A program made the position numbers and the translations under genes. From the IMG/VR virus record IMGVR_UViG_3300015373_000006, positions 1 through 54,548 of that record: a stretch of DNA of 54,548 nucleotides; one strand, 5' to 3'. The notes beneath the pieces were generated by a model, which was not told the DNA's origin, ran no database searches, and worked only from the letters and a program-made list of their open reading frames with translations. Below are positions 1 to 6,409 of the stretch, piece after piece. Within the stretch, counting starts at the first letter, position 1. Each line of letters opens with the position of its first letter. The DNA is from a virus.

Positions 1-35
1 CCGCGCCAAGCGATGCCCCGCCTCGCCCCTCCGAG

Positions 36-440
36 CGCACCATGCCTGCCTAGCCAAACCGAGCCTGAGCCTGGACCCGACGAGCCTAGCCATACCAATC
101 CGCGCCTGCCACGCCCTGCGGAGACGAGCCGATGCCTTGCCGGACGATGCCACTCCACGCCGCGCCAAGACCAGCCTGCCGCGCCGTACCGTGCCCCGCT
201 GTGCCCCGCCGCAGCCATGACGGGCCTCGACAGGCCACGCTGTACCTCGCCCCGTCCGGTCGTGCCTTGCCTAGCCTGCCTAGCCGAGCGCTGCCAAGCC
301 ACGCAGGGCCGAGCGGTGACAAGCCTAGACAAGCCATGCCGACGCGCAACCGAGCCGTGACAAGCGGAACCATGCGATGCCAAGCCTGCCTTGCCTCGCC
401 GGACCGAGCGCCGCCAAGCCGCGCACGGACGCGCCCTGCC
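36..440. repeat. Noncoding tract with strict 5-bp periodicity
   Basis: Cut into pentamers from base 1, this stretch keeps one phase without slipping: from pentamer 8 (36-40) to pentamer 88 (436-440), the fifth base is C in 66 of 81 pentamers by hand count. Typical units are CAAGC, CATGC, CTAGC and CTGCC. The unit sequence varies, so it is a period rather than a simple tandem repeat. The open frames across it are by-products of the composition; none has a ribosome binding site. A shorter tract with the same rule on the other strand lies at 48893-48955. Confidence 0.85.
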
Positions 441-444
441 CACG

Positions 445-479
445 TAAAAATGGGGAGCCGAGCGTCGCACTCGGCTCCC
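445..479 (-). terminator. Intrinsic terminator of the leftward early operon
   Basis: A perfect 10-bp stem (453-462 with 470-479, GGGAGCCGAG/CTCGGCTCCC) with a 7-base loop is followed, on the minus strand, by CATTTTTACG. It lies about 70 bp beyond the stop of the last leftward gene and just inside the edge of the 5-bp periodic tract. Confidence 0.85.
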
Positions 480-550
480 GTTGTCCGGGTTCACCGATCT
501 CACATTGATCGGATCGCCCTCGCCCTGCATCAGCGACGGCAGGGCCGCAC

Positions 551-1012
551 TTACGCTGCCATGCTCGCTGGCAACTCTTTCGCGCATGAGACTCCGTACT
601 CAGCCAGCGTCTCCATCATCTGATCGCAGAACGCGATGGAGCGCTGGATGCCGTTCAGTTGGCCGAGGAGAAGCATCTTGCGGGCCTTCCAATCTTCGAT
701 CCGCATTTCCTCAAACCGTCGCTCTACCCCGTCACCGACTCGGTATTTCTTGCCCCACAGGGAGGTGATACCGCCGACCGCGAGTGCGGTTTCGGTGGCA
801 GTCCGGGGATGCCCCGTGGAGCGGAGAGCTGAAAGAGCCATCGCCTCCCGCGAACGAGTCAGCGCCCGTTGCAGGTGGACAACCTCGTCGGCGACCAGCG
901 GCTCCAACTCGGCCTTCGTGTGCGCCGAGAGGAATTCCCGAGCGATCACCTCAGGCGGGTCGTCAGGATCGGCAGCTAGGACGAACTCGCGTAGTGCTTG
1001 TGCGAGAGTCAC
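551..1012 (-). CDS. Conserved-looking hypothetical protein, 153 aa
   Basis: I do not recognise this family. The protein is mostly helical by composition, with a charged N-terminal half and no signal peptide, membrane segment or cysteine cluster. It starts at GTG (1012-1010), which overlaps the TAG of the upstream gene by one base, so translation is probably coupled. It is the last gene of the leftward operon, before the terminator at 445-479. The upstream partner is the protein with a glycine-rich RAMP-like loop, so the two may act together, but nothing in the sequence shows this directly. Confidence 0.75.
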   Translation of the reverse strand: MTLAQALREFVLAADPDDPPEVIAREFLSAHTKAELEPLVADEVVHLQRALTRSREAMALSALRSTGHPRTATETALAVGGITSLWGKKYRVGDGVERRFEEMRIEDWKARKMLLLGQLNGIQRSIAFCDQMMETLAEYGVSCAKELPASMAA

Positions 1013-1596
1013 TAGCTCGTCACCTTGACCTCGGCCTCAAAGCGCCCGTAGCCGATTGCCCGTCCATCGCCGATCCCGATTGCACGGCCAGCCAGATCGA
1101 CCAGCCGTTCCAACTCGTCGTAGTTGAGGCCCGCATCCTCCAACAGCACGGCCGGGACCTCCAGCGACCACGGCATGAATTGGGGCCGGACGCGCATCAC
1201 GCGCTTGCCGCCGACGCCCACGCTCATGCGCGAGACGTAGCCGTTGCCCGTGGCGAAAATCTCGTCCGGGTCCTTCGGCCCTTCGTAGATCAGGGGCACG
1301 TTGAGGGAGGTCATCACGAGCGACCGCTCGACGTGCTTGCCCAACTTGCTGATCCGGCCCGCTTCGATGATCGACTTGCGGACCTTGGCGGAGGGCTGGA
1401 ACACGCCCGTCTCCTCGTCGTAGTAGAGGCCGCCGTGCCACTCCAAGACCGCCATGCGTGCCAGATCGTCGTCGGTCTTTTTCCGCTTGCTGGTGATCGA
1501 CTTCAGCTCCCGGTTGATCGGGAAGTCGGGATCGACCATGCGCGGGTTGTGCATGAGCAGAGGCGATACGCCCTTTAGTGCGATTGAAACGTCCAA
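1012..1596 (-). CDS. Phage protein with RAMP-like glycine-rich C-terminal loop, 194 aa
   Basis: The start is TTG (1596-1594), 6 nt after GGGAG in a structured leader. The N-terminus has SPLLMHNPRM and a conserved-looking basic stretch (TSKRKKTDDD); the C-terminus has GIGDGRAIGYGRFEAEV. That glycine pattern (GxGxxxGxGxF) resembles the G-loop of RAMP/Cas7-fold RNA-binding proteins. From memory, similar proteins with the same start and end are common in phages and have no fixed function. A nucleic-acid-binding RAMP-like fold is my inference; no catalytic residue is evident. It opens a transcription unit with its own promoter (1632-1647). Confidence 0.7.
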   Translation of the reverse strand: MDVSIALKGVSPLLMHNPRMVDPDFPINRELKSITSKRKKTDDDLARMAVLEWHGGLYYDEETGVFQPSAKVRKSIIEAGRISKLGKHVERSLVMTSLNVPLIYEGPKDPDEIFATGNGYVSRMSVGVGGKRVMRVRPQFMPWSLEVPAVLLEDAGLNYDELERLVDLAGRAIGIGDGRAIGYGRFEAEVKVTS

Positions 1597-1602
1597 ACCT
1601 TG

Positions 1603-1617
1603 CTCCCTTCAGTGGAG
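1603..1617 (-). promoter_or_regulatory. Start-associated RNA hairpin enclosing the Shine-Dalgarno
   Basis: On the minus strand CTCC-ACTGAAG-GGAG forms a 4-bp stem with the loop ACTGAAG; the GGGAG half is the ribosome binding site for the TTG start at 1596. It is one of six structured copies in the window with a constant ACTGAAGG core. Confidence 0.65.
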
Positions 1618-1631
1618 TAGGGATTAGCCCT

Positions 1632-1647
1632 GTTCACTTGCAGTATA
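1632..1647 (-). promoter_or_regulatory. Putative promoter, TATACT-N4-GTGAAC type
   Basis: TATACT (1647-1642) is followed after four bases by GTGAAC (1637-1632) in the 71-bp gap between two genes. The same arrangement occurs at 4778-4793 and 6027-6042. No good -35 box is visible at any of them. Confidence 0.55.
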
Positions 1648-1667
1648 GCAGCTAATGGCATCGCCTC

Positions 1668-1967
1668 CTATTCATGCGTGCTTTCGTCCAGGCTTTCAAG
1701 TGCTGCCCGAACTCGCTTGCGTGCGTTCACGGGGTCTAACTTCGCAGCCTCCCGCAGCGCGTCTATCGCCTGCTGGCGAGCCTCTTGCGATGCGTCTAGA
1801 TAGCCGTTGAGCGCTTCCACGTCGGCTTTCAGGTCGTCCCGTTCCGCCTGCGCCTGCTGTAGCTCGCCCTCCAGCCGTTCGATCTGAGTCGTCAGCCAAG
1901 CAATGCGCGTGTACGGATCGGCGCGGGTCGGCTCGTCGTTCAGGATCGTGTCGGCGTGGTCGGTCAT
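1668..1967 (-). CDS. Coiled-coil protein, 99 aa
   Basis: Residues from about 25 to 75 form a strong heptad pattern rich in Leu, Gln and Glu, so an extended coiled coil is likely. No other domain is visible. The ATG (1967-1965) overlaps the stop of the upstream gene in ATGA. A paralogue lies at 17295-17582: both carry an (Q/R)QAIDALRE segment and share 25 identical bases (1749-1773 and 17382-17406), which suggests duplication or recombination within the phage. Confidence 0.75.
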   Translation of the reverse strand: MTDHADTILNDEPTRADPYTRIAWLTTQIERLEGELQQAQAERDDLKADVEALNGYLDASQEARQQAIDALREAAKLDPVNARKRVRAALESLDESTHE

Positions 1968-2635
1968 TGCGCCTCCGCCACGAGCGTTATGTCGATCAGG
2001 TCGGCGGCGTCCACGACAACCTCCTGCTCCGCGCGATCATCGAAGTAACCGAGGACCTTGCCAGCGGGGACGTAGGCTCGCCAGATCGACGGCACCCCAT
2101 CCTCGTCGTAGAGGCCGAGGAACATACCGCGCAGCGACTTCGTGGCCGATGCGAAGAACACGGCTTGGTCGTAGTCGAGCGTCCAAGAGCCGACGCCCTC
2201 GTCCGGCGTCTCGCCGTTGTTGCCCCGAAAAATAGTCACCATCCCAGAAGGCAACGGACGCGGATGGTCCTCGTCCAGCGTCTCCACGTAGGCAACGCGC
2301 TTAATGAGGTCGTGCATCCCGGCACGCAGCACCGGATCGCCGGACCAGGCTTCGGTCACGCTCCACCATTTCTCTACCAGCCGCCGCGCCTCGCCGTCGC
2401 ACACATCGGCGCAGCAGGCGATCAGCGGCAGGGCGCGTTGCTCCGAGCCGTGCATCACCAGCACGCGGTCGTAATCGCCCTCCTCCATCGCCTCGCGGAT
2501 CACGTCGTCCTTTCTAGCCAGCGAGTCGAGCGCCCTTTGCCACATGGGGCGGTCGGCCTCAGGCATCGCGTCGATCTGCTCCTGCGTCAGCATCGGCTCA
2601 CGGAGAGCCTGCACTAGCTCGTCCTTCTCGGTCAT
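1964..2635 (-). CDS. Putative mono-ADP-ribosyltransferase-like protein, 223 aa
   Basis: The C-terminal half carries the R-S-E signature of ADP-ribosyltransferases in order: Arg137 in a FRG context, Ser150 in SWTLDYDQAVFFA, and E203-x-E205 in EQEVVVD. The strands around them (WRAYVP, KVLGYFDDR) fit the NAD-binding core. The ExE motif points to arginine as acceptor. The N-terminal 120 residues are helical and of unknown role. The ATG start follows GAGGGAG. Phage ARTs such as those of T4 modify host RNA polymerase or translation factors; a similar host-takeover role is inference. The gene sits inside an operon of small early genes with 4-bp overlaps on both sides. Confidence 0.65.
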   Translation of the reverse strand: MTEKDELVQALREPMLTQEQIDAMPEADRPMWQRALDSLARKDDVIREAMEEGDYDRVLVMHGSEQRALPLIACCADVCDGEARRLVEKWWSVTEAWSGDPVLRAGMHDLIKRVAYVETLDEDHPRPLPSGMVTIFRGNNGETPDEGVGSWTLDYDQAVFFASATKSLRGMFLGLYDEDGVPSIWRAYVPAGKVLGYFDDRAEQEVVVDAADLIDITLVAEAQ

Positions 2636-2808
2636 GGTCGCTCCCTCAATCTGTTTTCCAGCCGGATCAGCTCGCGCTGCTCGTGTCGGATGATCGCAGC
2701 GACTCGTTCGGCTTCCACGCACTCGTCGCAGAGGTCGCCGGGTTTGGCGAGCGCGTCAGGCTCGCCCGTCGGCAGGGTGATGATCGCGTTGCAGGCGTCG
2801 CAGCGCAT
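2632..2808 (-). CDS. Small zinc-ribbon protein, 58 aa
   Basis: The protein begins MRCDACNA and has a second pair in CDECVEAE, so two CxxC knuckles about 25 residues apart can bind one zinc ion; a basic helix rich in Arg follows. This is a common layout in actinophage early genes, where such proteins are thought to bind nucleic acid. The start overlaps the upstream stop in TGATG and its stop overlaps the next start in ATGA, which supports its reality despite the small size. Confidence 0.8.
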   Translation of the reverse strand: MRCDACNAIITLPTGEPDALAKPGDLCDECVEAERVAAIIRHEQRELIRLENRLRERP

Positions 2809-3323
2809 CAGAACTCCGGTGGCTGGAAGCCGAGTTTCTTGCGATGCTCGCCGAGCGTTTGCGACACGGCCTCAGCCCACGCGCGGTCCGGGGATTGCCC
2901 AACGGCCAGCCCCATGCACAACTCGTCCACGAGGTCGATGAGCGAGCCGAGTGCTTGCCTCATTGTCTCTGAGGCGTCAGCGTGGAGCATCCCGGCGCTG
3001 GAAATCAGGTCCACCTTCTCGGCTAGGTCGAGTTGCCCGTCGAGGGCGGAGCCGAGCGCTTCGGCACGCTCCCTCTGTAAGTCTCGGTCCTCGCGCAGCG
3101 CGATCACCTCAGCGATTAGGTCGAGCCGTCGTTGCCGACGCTCCTCGGGAGTGTGTGGCCCGAGCATTTCGCGCAGCCACTTCGGTACGTCGTCGTTGCC
3201 CGCATCCTCGCGCAGCACGCGAGCGAGGTGTTCCAGGCGGTCGGTGTCGCAATACTCGCCCTCATCGACGCCGCGTAGCTGGTCGAGATAGTCGGCTGCT
3301 TCCTCGCGTTCTTCGGGTGTCAT
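2808..3323 (-). CDS. Hypothetical helical protein, 171 aa
   Basis: A wholly helical, charged protein with no cysteine cluster or membrane segment; the family is not recognised. I chose the ATG at 3323, 5 nt after GGAG and overlapping the upstream stop in ATGA, over a GTG two codons earlier. It may be an adaptor or structural early protein, but there is no direct evidence of function. Confidence 0.75.
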   Translation of the reverse strand: MTPEEREEAADYLDQLRGVDEGEYCDTDRLEHLARVLREDAGNDDVPKWLREMLGPHTPEERRQRRLDLIAEVIALREDRDLQRERAEALGSALDGQLDLAEKVDLISSAGMLHADASETMRQALGSLIDLVDELCMGLAVGQSPDRAWAEAVSQTLGEHRKKLGFQPPEF

Positions 3324-3520
3324 TCCCACTCCAAACTCAGGCGTAGGGTTCGGGCGATGACGAGCGCGTCGCTGGAACGCAACCAGCCGAGCGCGGCCTC
3401 GCTCCCATCCGGGTAGATCAGCCTCACGGGGCCGATCACTTCGCCGTCCACTTCATCCTCGTCTTTCATTGCGATGCGAACGGGCGTCGGGGTGACGATT
3501 GTGTAGGGCCGCCCGATCAT
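3320..3520 (-). CDS. Hypothetical protein, 66 aa
   Basis: A small, beta-rich protein (IGRPYTIVTP, GPVRLIYPDGSEAALGWL) without recognisable domain. The ATG overlaps the preceding stop by four bases, as throughout this operon. Function unknown. Confidence 0.65.
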   Translation of the reverse strand: MIGRPYTIVTPTPVRIAMKDEDEVDGEVIGPVRLIYPDGSEAALGWLRSSDALVIARTLRLSLEWE

Positions 3521-3621
3521 ACGAACAGTCCGATCAGGTTCGGAATGTGGCCCGTGAACATGAAGTCCAGCGCAAAAAATCCGAGTACCCAGAGCAGCGA
3601 ATGTTCGATGCGCTTGCTCAT
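3517..3621 (-). CDS. Single-pass membrane peptide, 34 aa
   Basis: MSKRIEHS is followed by one hydrophobic segment (LLWVLGFFALDFMFTG) and a short tail, so an inner-membrane peptide with a cytoplasmic N-terminus is likely. The ATG follows GGAGGGG by six bases and overlaps the upstream stop in ATGA. It is the first of several tiny membrane peptides in the early operon; the role is unknown. Confidence 0.7.
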   Translation of the reverse strand: MSKRIEHSLLWVLGFFALDFMFTGHIPNLIGLFV

Positions 3622-3800
3622 CGCATACCCCTCCAATTCCGGTACGTCTGCCGACCACGGAGCCAGCAGGCGAGCCGCCAGCGCAAAAGTGCGCGGCGGT
3701 TCAGAGTCGTCGTGTCGAGGTGGAGTGGACAGTCCTGCGCGTACCACGCCTTCGTCACGGCCTCGGGGTGAATCAGCCGTCCGACCTTCGCCCGGATCAT
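3618..3800 (-). CDS. Hypothetical basic protein, 60 aa
   Basis: A small, Arg- and Trp-rich protein with one domain-like stretch (EAVTKAWYAQDCPLHLD). Its N-terminal half resembles nothing I know; the C-terminal basic tail could bind nucleic acid or membranes. The gene is held between ATGA overlaps on both sides, which is the main support. Confidence 0.65.
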   Translation of the reverse strand: MIRAKVGRLIHPEAVTKAWYAQDCPLHLDTTTLNRRALLRWRLACWLRGRQTYRNWRGMR

Positions 3801-3925
3801 GCGATCACCTGCGCGATCACCAACGCGAGCCAGGAAAAGAGGTAGTAGGCCAGAGCTACGAGCAGGGCTACCTGCAACGGGATGAGGACGTACAAGTGCA
3901 GGTTGTTCCAGCGTTGCGGCGTCAT
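3797..3925 (-). CDS. Membrane peptide, 42 aa
   Basis: After MTPQRWNNLH, almost the entire peptide is hydrophobic (YVLIPLQVALLVALAYYLF, then WLALVIAQVIA), enough for one long or two short membrane segments. The start overlaps the upstream stop in ATGA. Function unknown. Confidence 0.65.
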   Translation of the reverse strand: MTPQRWNNLHLYVLIPLQVALLVALAYYLFSWLALVIAQVIA

Positions 3926-4137
3926 TCCTCGTCCCACCTCTCCCCCGCGTACAGCGGGTCGAAATCGGCAGGAGGGATCGGCGAGTCCGGGTAGCGCTCG
4001 TTGATTCGCTCCTGCTCGTCCAGGCGCTCGCCCCAATGCTTGTCGCAGCGAGGGAACGCCCTGCCCGTGGGCGAGAGCGGGAGACGGTATTGCACCGCCC
4101 CCTCGCAGTCGCCCTTGCGACGATCCAAGCACTCCAT
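3922..4137 (-). CDS. Conserved-type actinophage protein with Cys/His residues, 71 aa
   Basis: The sequence MECLDRRKGDCEGAVQYR with PLSPTGRAFPRCDKHW holds three cysteines and one histidine that could form a zinc site; an acidic tail with PPADFDPLYAGERWDEE follows. I recall similar short proteins in many actinophage early regions, all of unknown function. The start overlaps the upstream stop in TGATG. Confidence 0.75.
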   Translation of the reverse strand: MECLDRRKGDCEGAVQYRLPLSPTGRAFPRCDKHWGERLDEQERINERYPDSPIPPADFDPLYAGERWDEE

Positions 4138-4526
4138 CAGATCGTCCAATCCTCGGGCAGCGTCTCGGGCACCTTGAAGCCCACGTCGTCCGGGTTCGGC
4201 ATTTCCAATGCCGCCACCGTTTTGTCGAGGTCCACCAGCTCCGTGACCATCGCGGCCTTCGCTTCCCAGGGCAGGCATTTGGTAACGGTGCCCATGATCG
4301 TCTCCTGGTCAGCCTCGGGGTCAATCTCCTGCGCCGCGTTCAGGCAGGCCATACCGATACCGAACATGATGCCGCGAGCCGACGTGCGGTAGGTGTTGGC
4401 CTCGTCGTCCCAGAGGAGGATGCCTGCCTCCTCCGACTCGCGGAGTCGCTGGCGGGTGTATTCGGGATCGAAAACACCAGCGCCGGGGAGGTCCTCGTCA
4501 GGAATGTCGTTCTCGTGCGTCGTCAT
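4137..4526 (-). CDS. Hypothetical protein, 129 aa
   Basis: Acidic N-terminus (MTTHENDIPDEDLPGAG) then a mainly helical body; family not recognised. The ATG at 4526 lies 6 nt after GGGAG of a structured leader (4532-4546). A longer reading frame upstream has no ribosome binding site. It heads a run of overlapping genes. Confidence 0.75.
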   Translation of the reverse strand: MTTHENDIPDEDLPGAGVFDPEYTRQRLRESEEAGILLWDDEANTYRTSARGIMFGIGMACLNAAQEIDPEADQETIMGTVTKCLPWEAKAAMVTELVDLDKTVAALEMPNPDDVGFKVPETLPEDWTI

Positions 4527-4531
4527 GCTTG

Positions 4532-4546
4532 CTCCCTTCAGCGGAG
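4532..4546 (-). promoter_or_regulatory. Start-associated RNA hairpin (copy 2)
   Basis: CTCC-GCTGAAG-GGAG on the minus strand, a 4-bp stem with the Shine-Dalgarno in its 3' arm. It begins exactly at the stop codon of the upstream gene. Confidence 0.6.
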
Positions 4547-4756
4547 TTAGTGCGACAGCCAGCCCGGAAGCTCCGGGGGCTGCTCTACGTCGATCACGGG
4601 CGCGAACAACACGCCCTCGTCCGTCAAGCGACACTCGTACTGCTGGTCGCGCGGCAGCAGCCGGGCGATGCGTGCCGGGACGGTGAACGTGAACCGATCA
4701 GGCTCGCCATCCTTGGCCCGGCTAGAGCGTGCCGTGCGGAGTTTGAGTAGTGCCAT
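4547..4756 (-). CDS. AbrB/SpoVT-like small DNA-binding protein, 69 aa
   Basis: The core FTFTVPARIARLLPRDQQYECRLTDEGVLFAPV has the swapped-hairpin pattern of AbrB-type proteins: a strand ending in (V/I)P, a short helix, then strands closing with EGVLFAP. Such proteins bind DNA as dimers and often act as antitoxins or transition regulators. No toxin gene is recognisable next to it. The ATG at 4756 follows AGAGGAG by four bases. A longer in-frame extension has no support. Confidence 0.6.
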   Translation of the reverse strand: MALLKLRTARSSRAKDGEPDRFTFTVPARIARLLPRDQQYECRLTDEGVLFAPVIDVEQPPELPGWLSH

Positions 4757-4889
4757 GTGACTCCTCTGCTTCCTCGTGTTCACCCTCAGTATAACCCAAG
4801 GGTTCCTCATCCGGGTAGCCAGCCTCCAGAAACTCGCGCTGCCACTTGGGGAGGTCGAGTACGTCGATCAATCGCGTGCGCCGCTCCAA
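4722..4889 (-). CDS. Possible small acidic protein, 55 aa
   Basis: A TTG start (4889) is preceded by GGGAGG nine bases upstream and opens a frame with KWQREFLEAGYPDEEPLG and an acidic tail. It overlaps the AbrB-like gene by 35 bp, and the putative promoter of that gene lies inside it, so one of the two readings may be wrong. Function unknown. Confidence 0.45.
   Translation of the reverse strand: MERRTRLIDVLDLPKWQREFLEAGYPDEEPLGYTEGEHEEAEESHGTTQTPHGTL
4778..4793 (-). promoter_or_regulatory. Putative promoter, TATACT-N4-GTGAAC type (copy 2)
   Basis: TATACT at 4793-4788 and GTGAAC at 4783-4778, upstream of the AbrB-like gene, with the same spacing as at 1632-1647. Confidence 0.5.
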
Positions 4890-4904
4890 AAAAAATCGCC
4901 TCCC

Positions 4905-5135
4905 TCAGATGGGCAGAACCTTGCCGATCTTGTCCAGGGCTGCCAGCGCGTGCCGCTCGCATAGCCGGACCGACCGGGCCGTGTTCTGGCCCTGCTTCGG
5001 CTTTCCTCCGTGCCCCACACGGGACACGATCACCTGCACCCGCACGGGCGCTTCCTTGCCGCACATTGCACAGCGGGCGCGAGACTTCCTGCGTCCCTCA
5101 CCTGTGGCGAATACGGCGTCGAGTTCTTCGGTCAT
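4905..5135 (-). CDS. Small zinc-finger protein, 76 aa
   Basis: One CxxC knuckle (CAMCGKEA) and a later C-x3-H (CERHAL) can form a zinc site. Between them lies a basic loop (GHGGKPKQG). The ATG follows GGGAGG. It is likely a nucleic-acid-binding early protein, but the partner is unknown. Confidence 0.7.
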   Translation of the reverse strand: MTEELDAVFATGEGRRKSRARCAMCGKEAPVRVQVIVSRVGHGGKPKQGQNTARSVRLCERHALAALDKIGKVLPI

Positions 5136-5157
5136 TGATCCTCCCGTGGAGGGTGGT

Positions 5158-5316
5158 CTAAGAGGTCGGGCTGCTGGCGCTGTTCAGGTCGAAGATCACG
5201 CAGTCGAGCGCGTCGCTTACGTGAGCAGCCCAATCCTTCGCCTCTTGATCGTTGGCGAACGGGCCGAACAGCTCGGGGGCGTCGTAGCCGCCCATGAGTA
5301 GGACGTACCAAGTCAC
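5158..5316 (-). CDS. Small protein, 52 aa
   Basis: A GTG start after GGGAGG opens MTWYVLLMGGYDAPELFGPF followed by NDQEAKDWAAHV and a short tail. The pattern of a strand, a helix and an FGPF turn looks like a real folded domain. It is the first gene after a structured leader (5323-5339). Function unknown. Confidence 0.65.
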   Translation of the reverse strand: MTWYVLLMGGYDAPELFGPFANDQEAKDWAAHVSDALDCVIFDLNSASSPTS

Positions 5317-5322
5317 GATTCC

Positions 5323-5339
5323 CACCTCCCTTCAGTGTG
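5323..5339 (-). promoter_or_regulatory. Start-associated RNA hairpin (copy 3)
   Basis: CAC-ACTGAAGGGAG-GTG on the minus strand: the conserved ACTGAAGGGAG sits in a loop closed by a different 3-bp stem from copies 1 and 2. Confidence 0.5.
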
Positions 5340-5379
5340 ACGTTCTAGCCCCGGTCGTTGTCGGGCCGGAGCTACAGCG

Positions 5380-5691
5380 TCAGTCGTCTAGTTCGATGAC
5401 GTTTGTGCCAACCTTGATTGCTTCGATTGCTGCCTCTGACATATGGAAGTAGCGCTTGCCGTTCGGAGCCTGCCTCAGTACGCCGAGCGGGAACGACGGA
5501 CGCGCCTCGTTACTACCACCCGTCAGACGCACATAGAAGCAGTCTTGCTCGCTGCCAGCATCGTCCGGGTGTCCGTTCACCTGGACGCCAGCAGTCCAGC
5601 CCTGAGCCTGCGCCCGGATACCTGAGTTCGCATTGCCGAGCCGGGACACGGGCTGCCGCCCACCTTCAACTACGCCCATGAAGCGTGCCAT
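5380..5691 (-). CDS. Conserved-type actinophage protein, 103 aa
   Basis: The protein opens MARFMGVVEGGRQPVSRLG and continues with GWTAGVQVNGHPDD, a beta-rich pattern I recall from small early proteins of many actinophages, where no function is established. There are no membrane segments or zinc ligands. The ATG follows GGAGGAGGTGACTC. It is the first leftward gene after the foreign island; two 25-bp direct repeats lie just upstream (5712-5764). Confidence 0.75.
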   Translation of the reverse strand: MARFMGVVEGGRQPVSRLGNANSGIRAQAQGWTAGVQVNGHPDDAGSEQDCFYVRLTGGSNEARPSFPLGVLRQAPNGKRYFHMSEAAIEAIKVGTNVIELDD

Positions 5692-5711
5692 GAGTCACCT
5701 CCTCCATTTCG

Positions 5712-5764
5712 GCCCAAAAAAATGTGGCCCTTCAGAATCGCCCAAAAAAATGTGGCCCCTCAGA
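5712..5764 (-). repeat. Two 25-bp direct repeats upstream of the leftward gene
   Basis: Copies at 5712-5736 and 5740-5764 share GCCCA7TGTGGCCC then TCAGA, 28 bp apart, differing at one base. On the minus strand each reads TCTGARGGGCCACA followed by seven T, related to the start-associated leader core. They may be operators or duplicated leaders. Confidence 0.7.
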
Positions 5765-5790
5765 TGGGTCCCAAACCGTGGCCGACCCTG

Positions 5791-5865
5791 CCCTCCGTTG
5801 GCCCGGCCAATTGTTGGTTGGGTCAATCGTTGGCGGGGCCAATCGTTGGCCCGGCCAATAATGGA
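5791..5865. repeat. Five 16-bp iterons at the left edge of the island
   Basis: Units begin at 5791, 5807, 5823, 5839 and 5855, each an 11-bp near-palindrome plus a 5-bp G/C spacer: CCCTCCGTTGG, CCAATTGTTGG, TCAATCGTTGG, CCAATCGTTGG, CCAATAATGGA. The register is exact. A matching array closes the island at 10214-10272. Confidence 0.85.
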
Positions 5866-6409
5866 ATGGGGGTCGCTGTCTGCCATAAGGGGGGCTGGCT
5901 GGCTGCCCTGCCGGGGGCCGCTGCCCTGGGGCTGCCGGGGCCGCTGCCGCTGTCGCTGCCAGCGGGGGGCCGGGGCTGTCTGGGGGCTGCCGGGTCCGGG
6001 GCCGATTGCCTGCCGGGGCTGCCTGCCTTCACCCCTAGTATAGCTGAGACTTTGCAAAGCGGGGCTAGCAGCCGGGGCCGGGGGCAATCGTCCCCAGGGC
6101 CGGGCTTAGTTGCCAGCGGGGGCAATTAGCTAACCGGGCTAACGAGCTGTCAGGGCTGGCGACTAGTTGCCAGGGCTGGCGAATTTCGGCCCCTCAGCCG
6201 GGCGATACTTGCGGGGGCAAGCGAAATTCCCGCAAATAGCGTGTTTACCACGGAGGCAACACTTCGCTATGCGATGGGAAAGCCCCTGGACGAAGGGGGC
6301 CATTTGCAGGGCTTTTCTGTCTGCCCTTCCCTTGTGTTATCCCAGGGGCTTCCCCACACAATCGCTGCCCCTTCCTGGGGGCAGCACAGCGGCAGGGAGG
6401 CCGCAAGCA
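5866..6409. other. GC-rich noncoding left spacer of the island
   Basis: No gene is supported in these 544 bases. The sequence repeats short G/C words such as GGCCGGGG and TTGCCAG. A hairpin at 6279-6316 (AAAGCCC pairing with GGGCTTT, then TTTTC on the + strand) lies in the leader of the ATPase gene and could be an attenuator. A leftward TATACT motif lies at 6037-6042. Confidence 0.6.
6027..6042 (-). promoter_or_regulatory. Putative leftward promoter, TATACT-N4-GTGAA type (copy 3)
   Basis: TATACT (6042-6037) then GTGAAG (6032-6027) on the minus strand, inside the island spacer and directed at the gene at 5691. Spacing matches the other two copies; no -35 box is evident. Confidence 0.4.

Noticed and set aside
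13-623. Long open frames across the left pentamer tract on both strands
   Set aside because: They follow from C/G richness with few stops, have no ribosome binding site and no protein-like pattern; the 5-bp phase is not a multiple of three.
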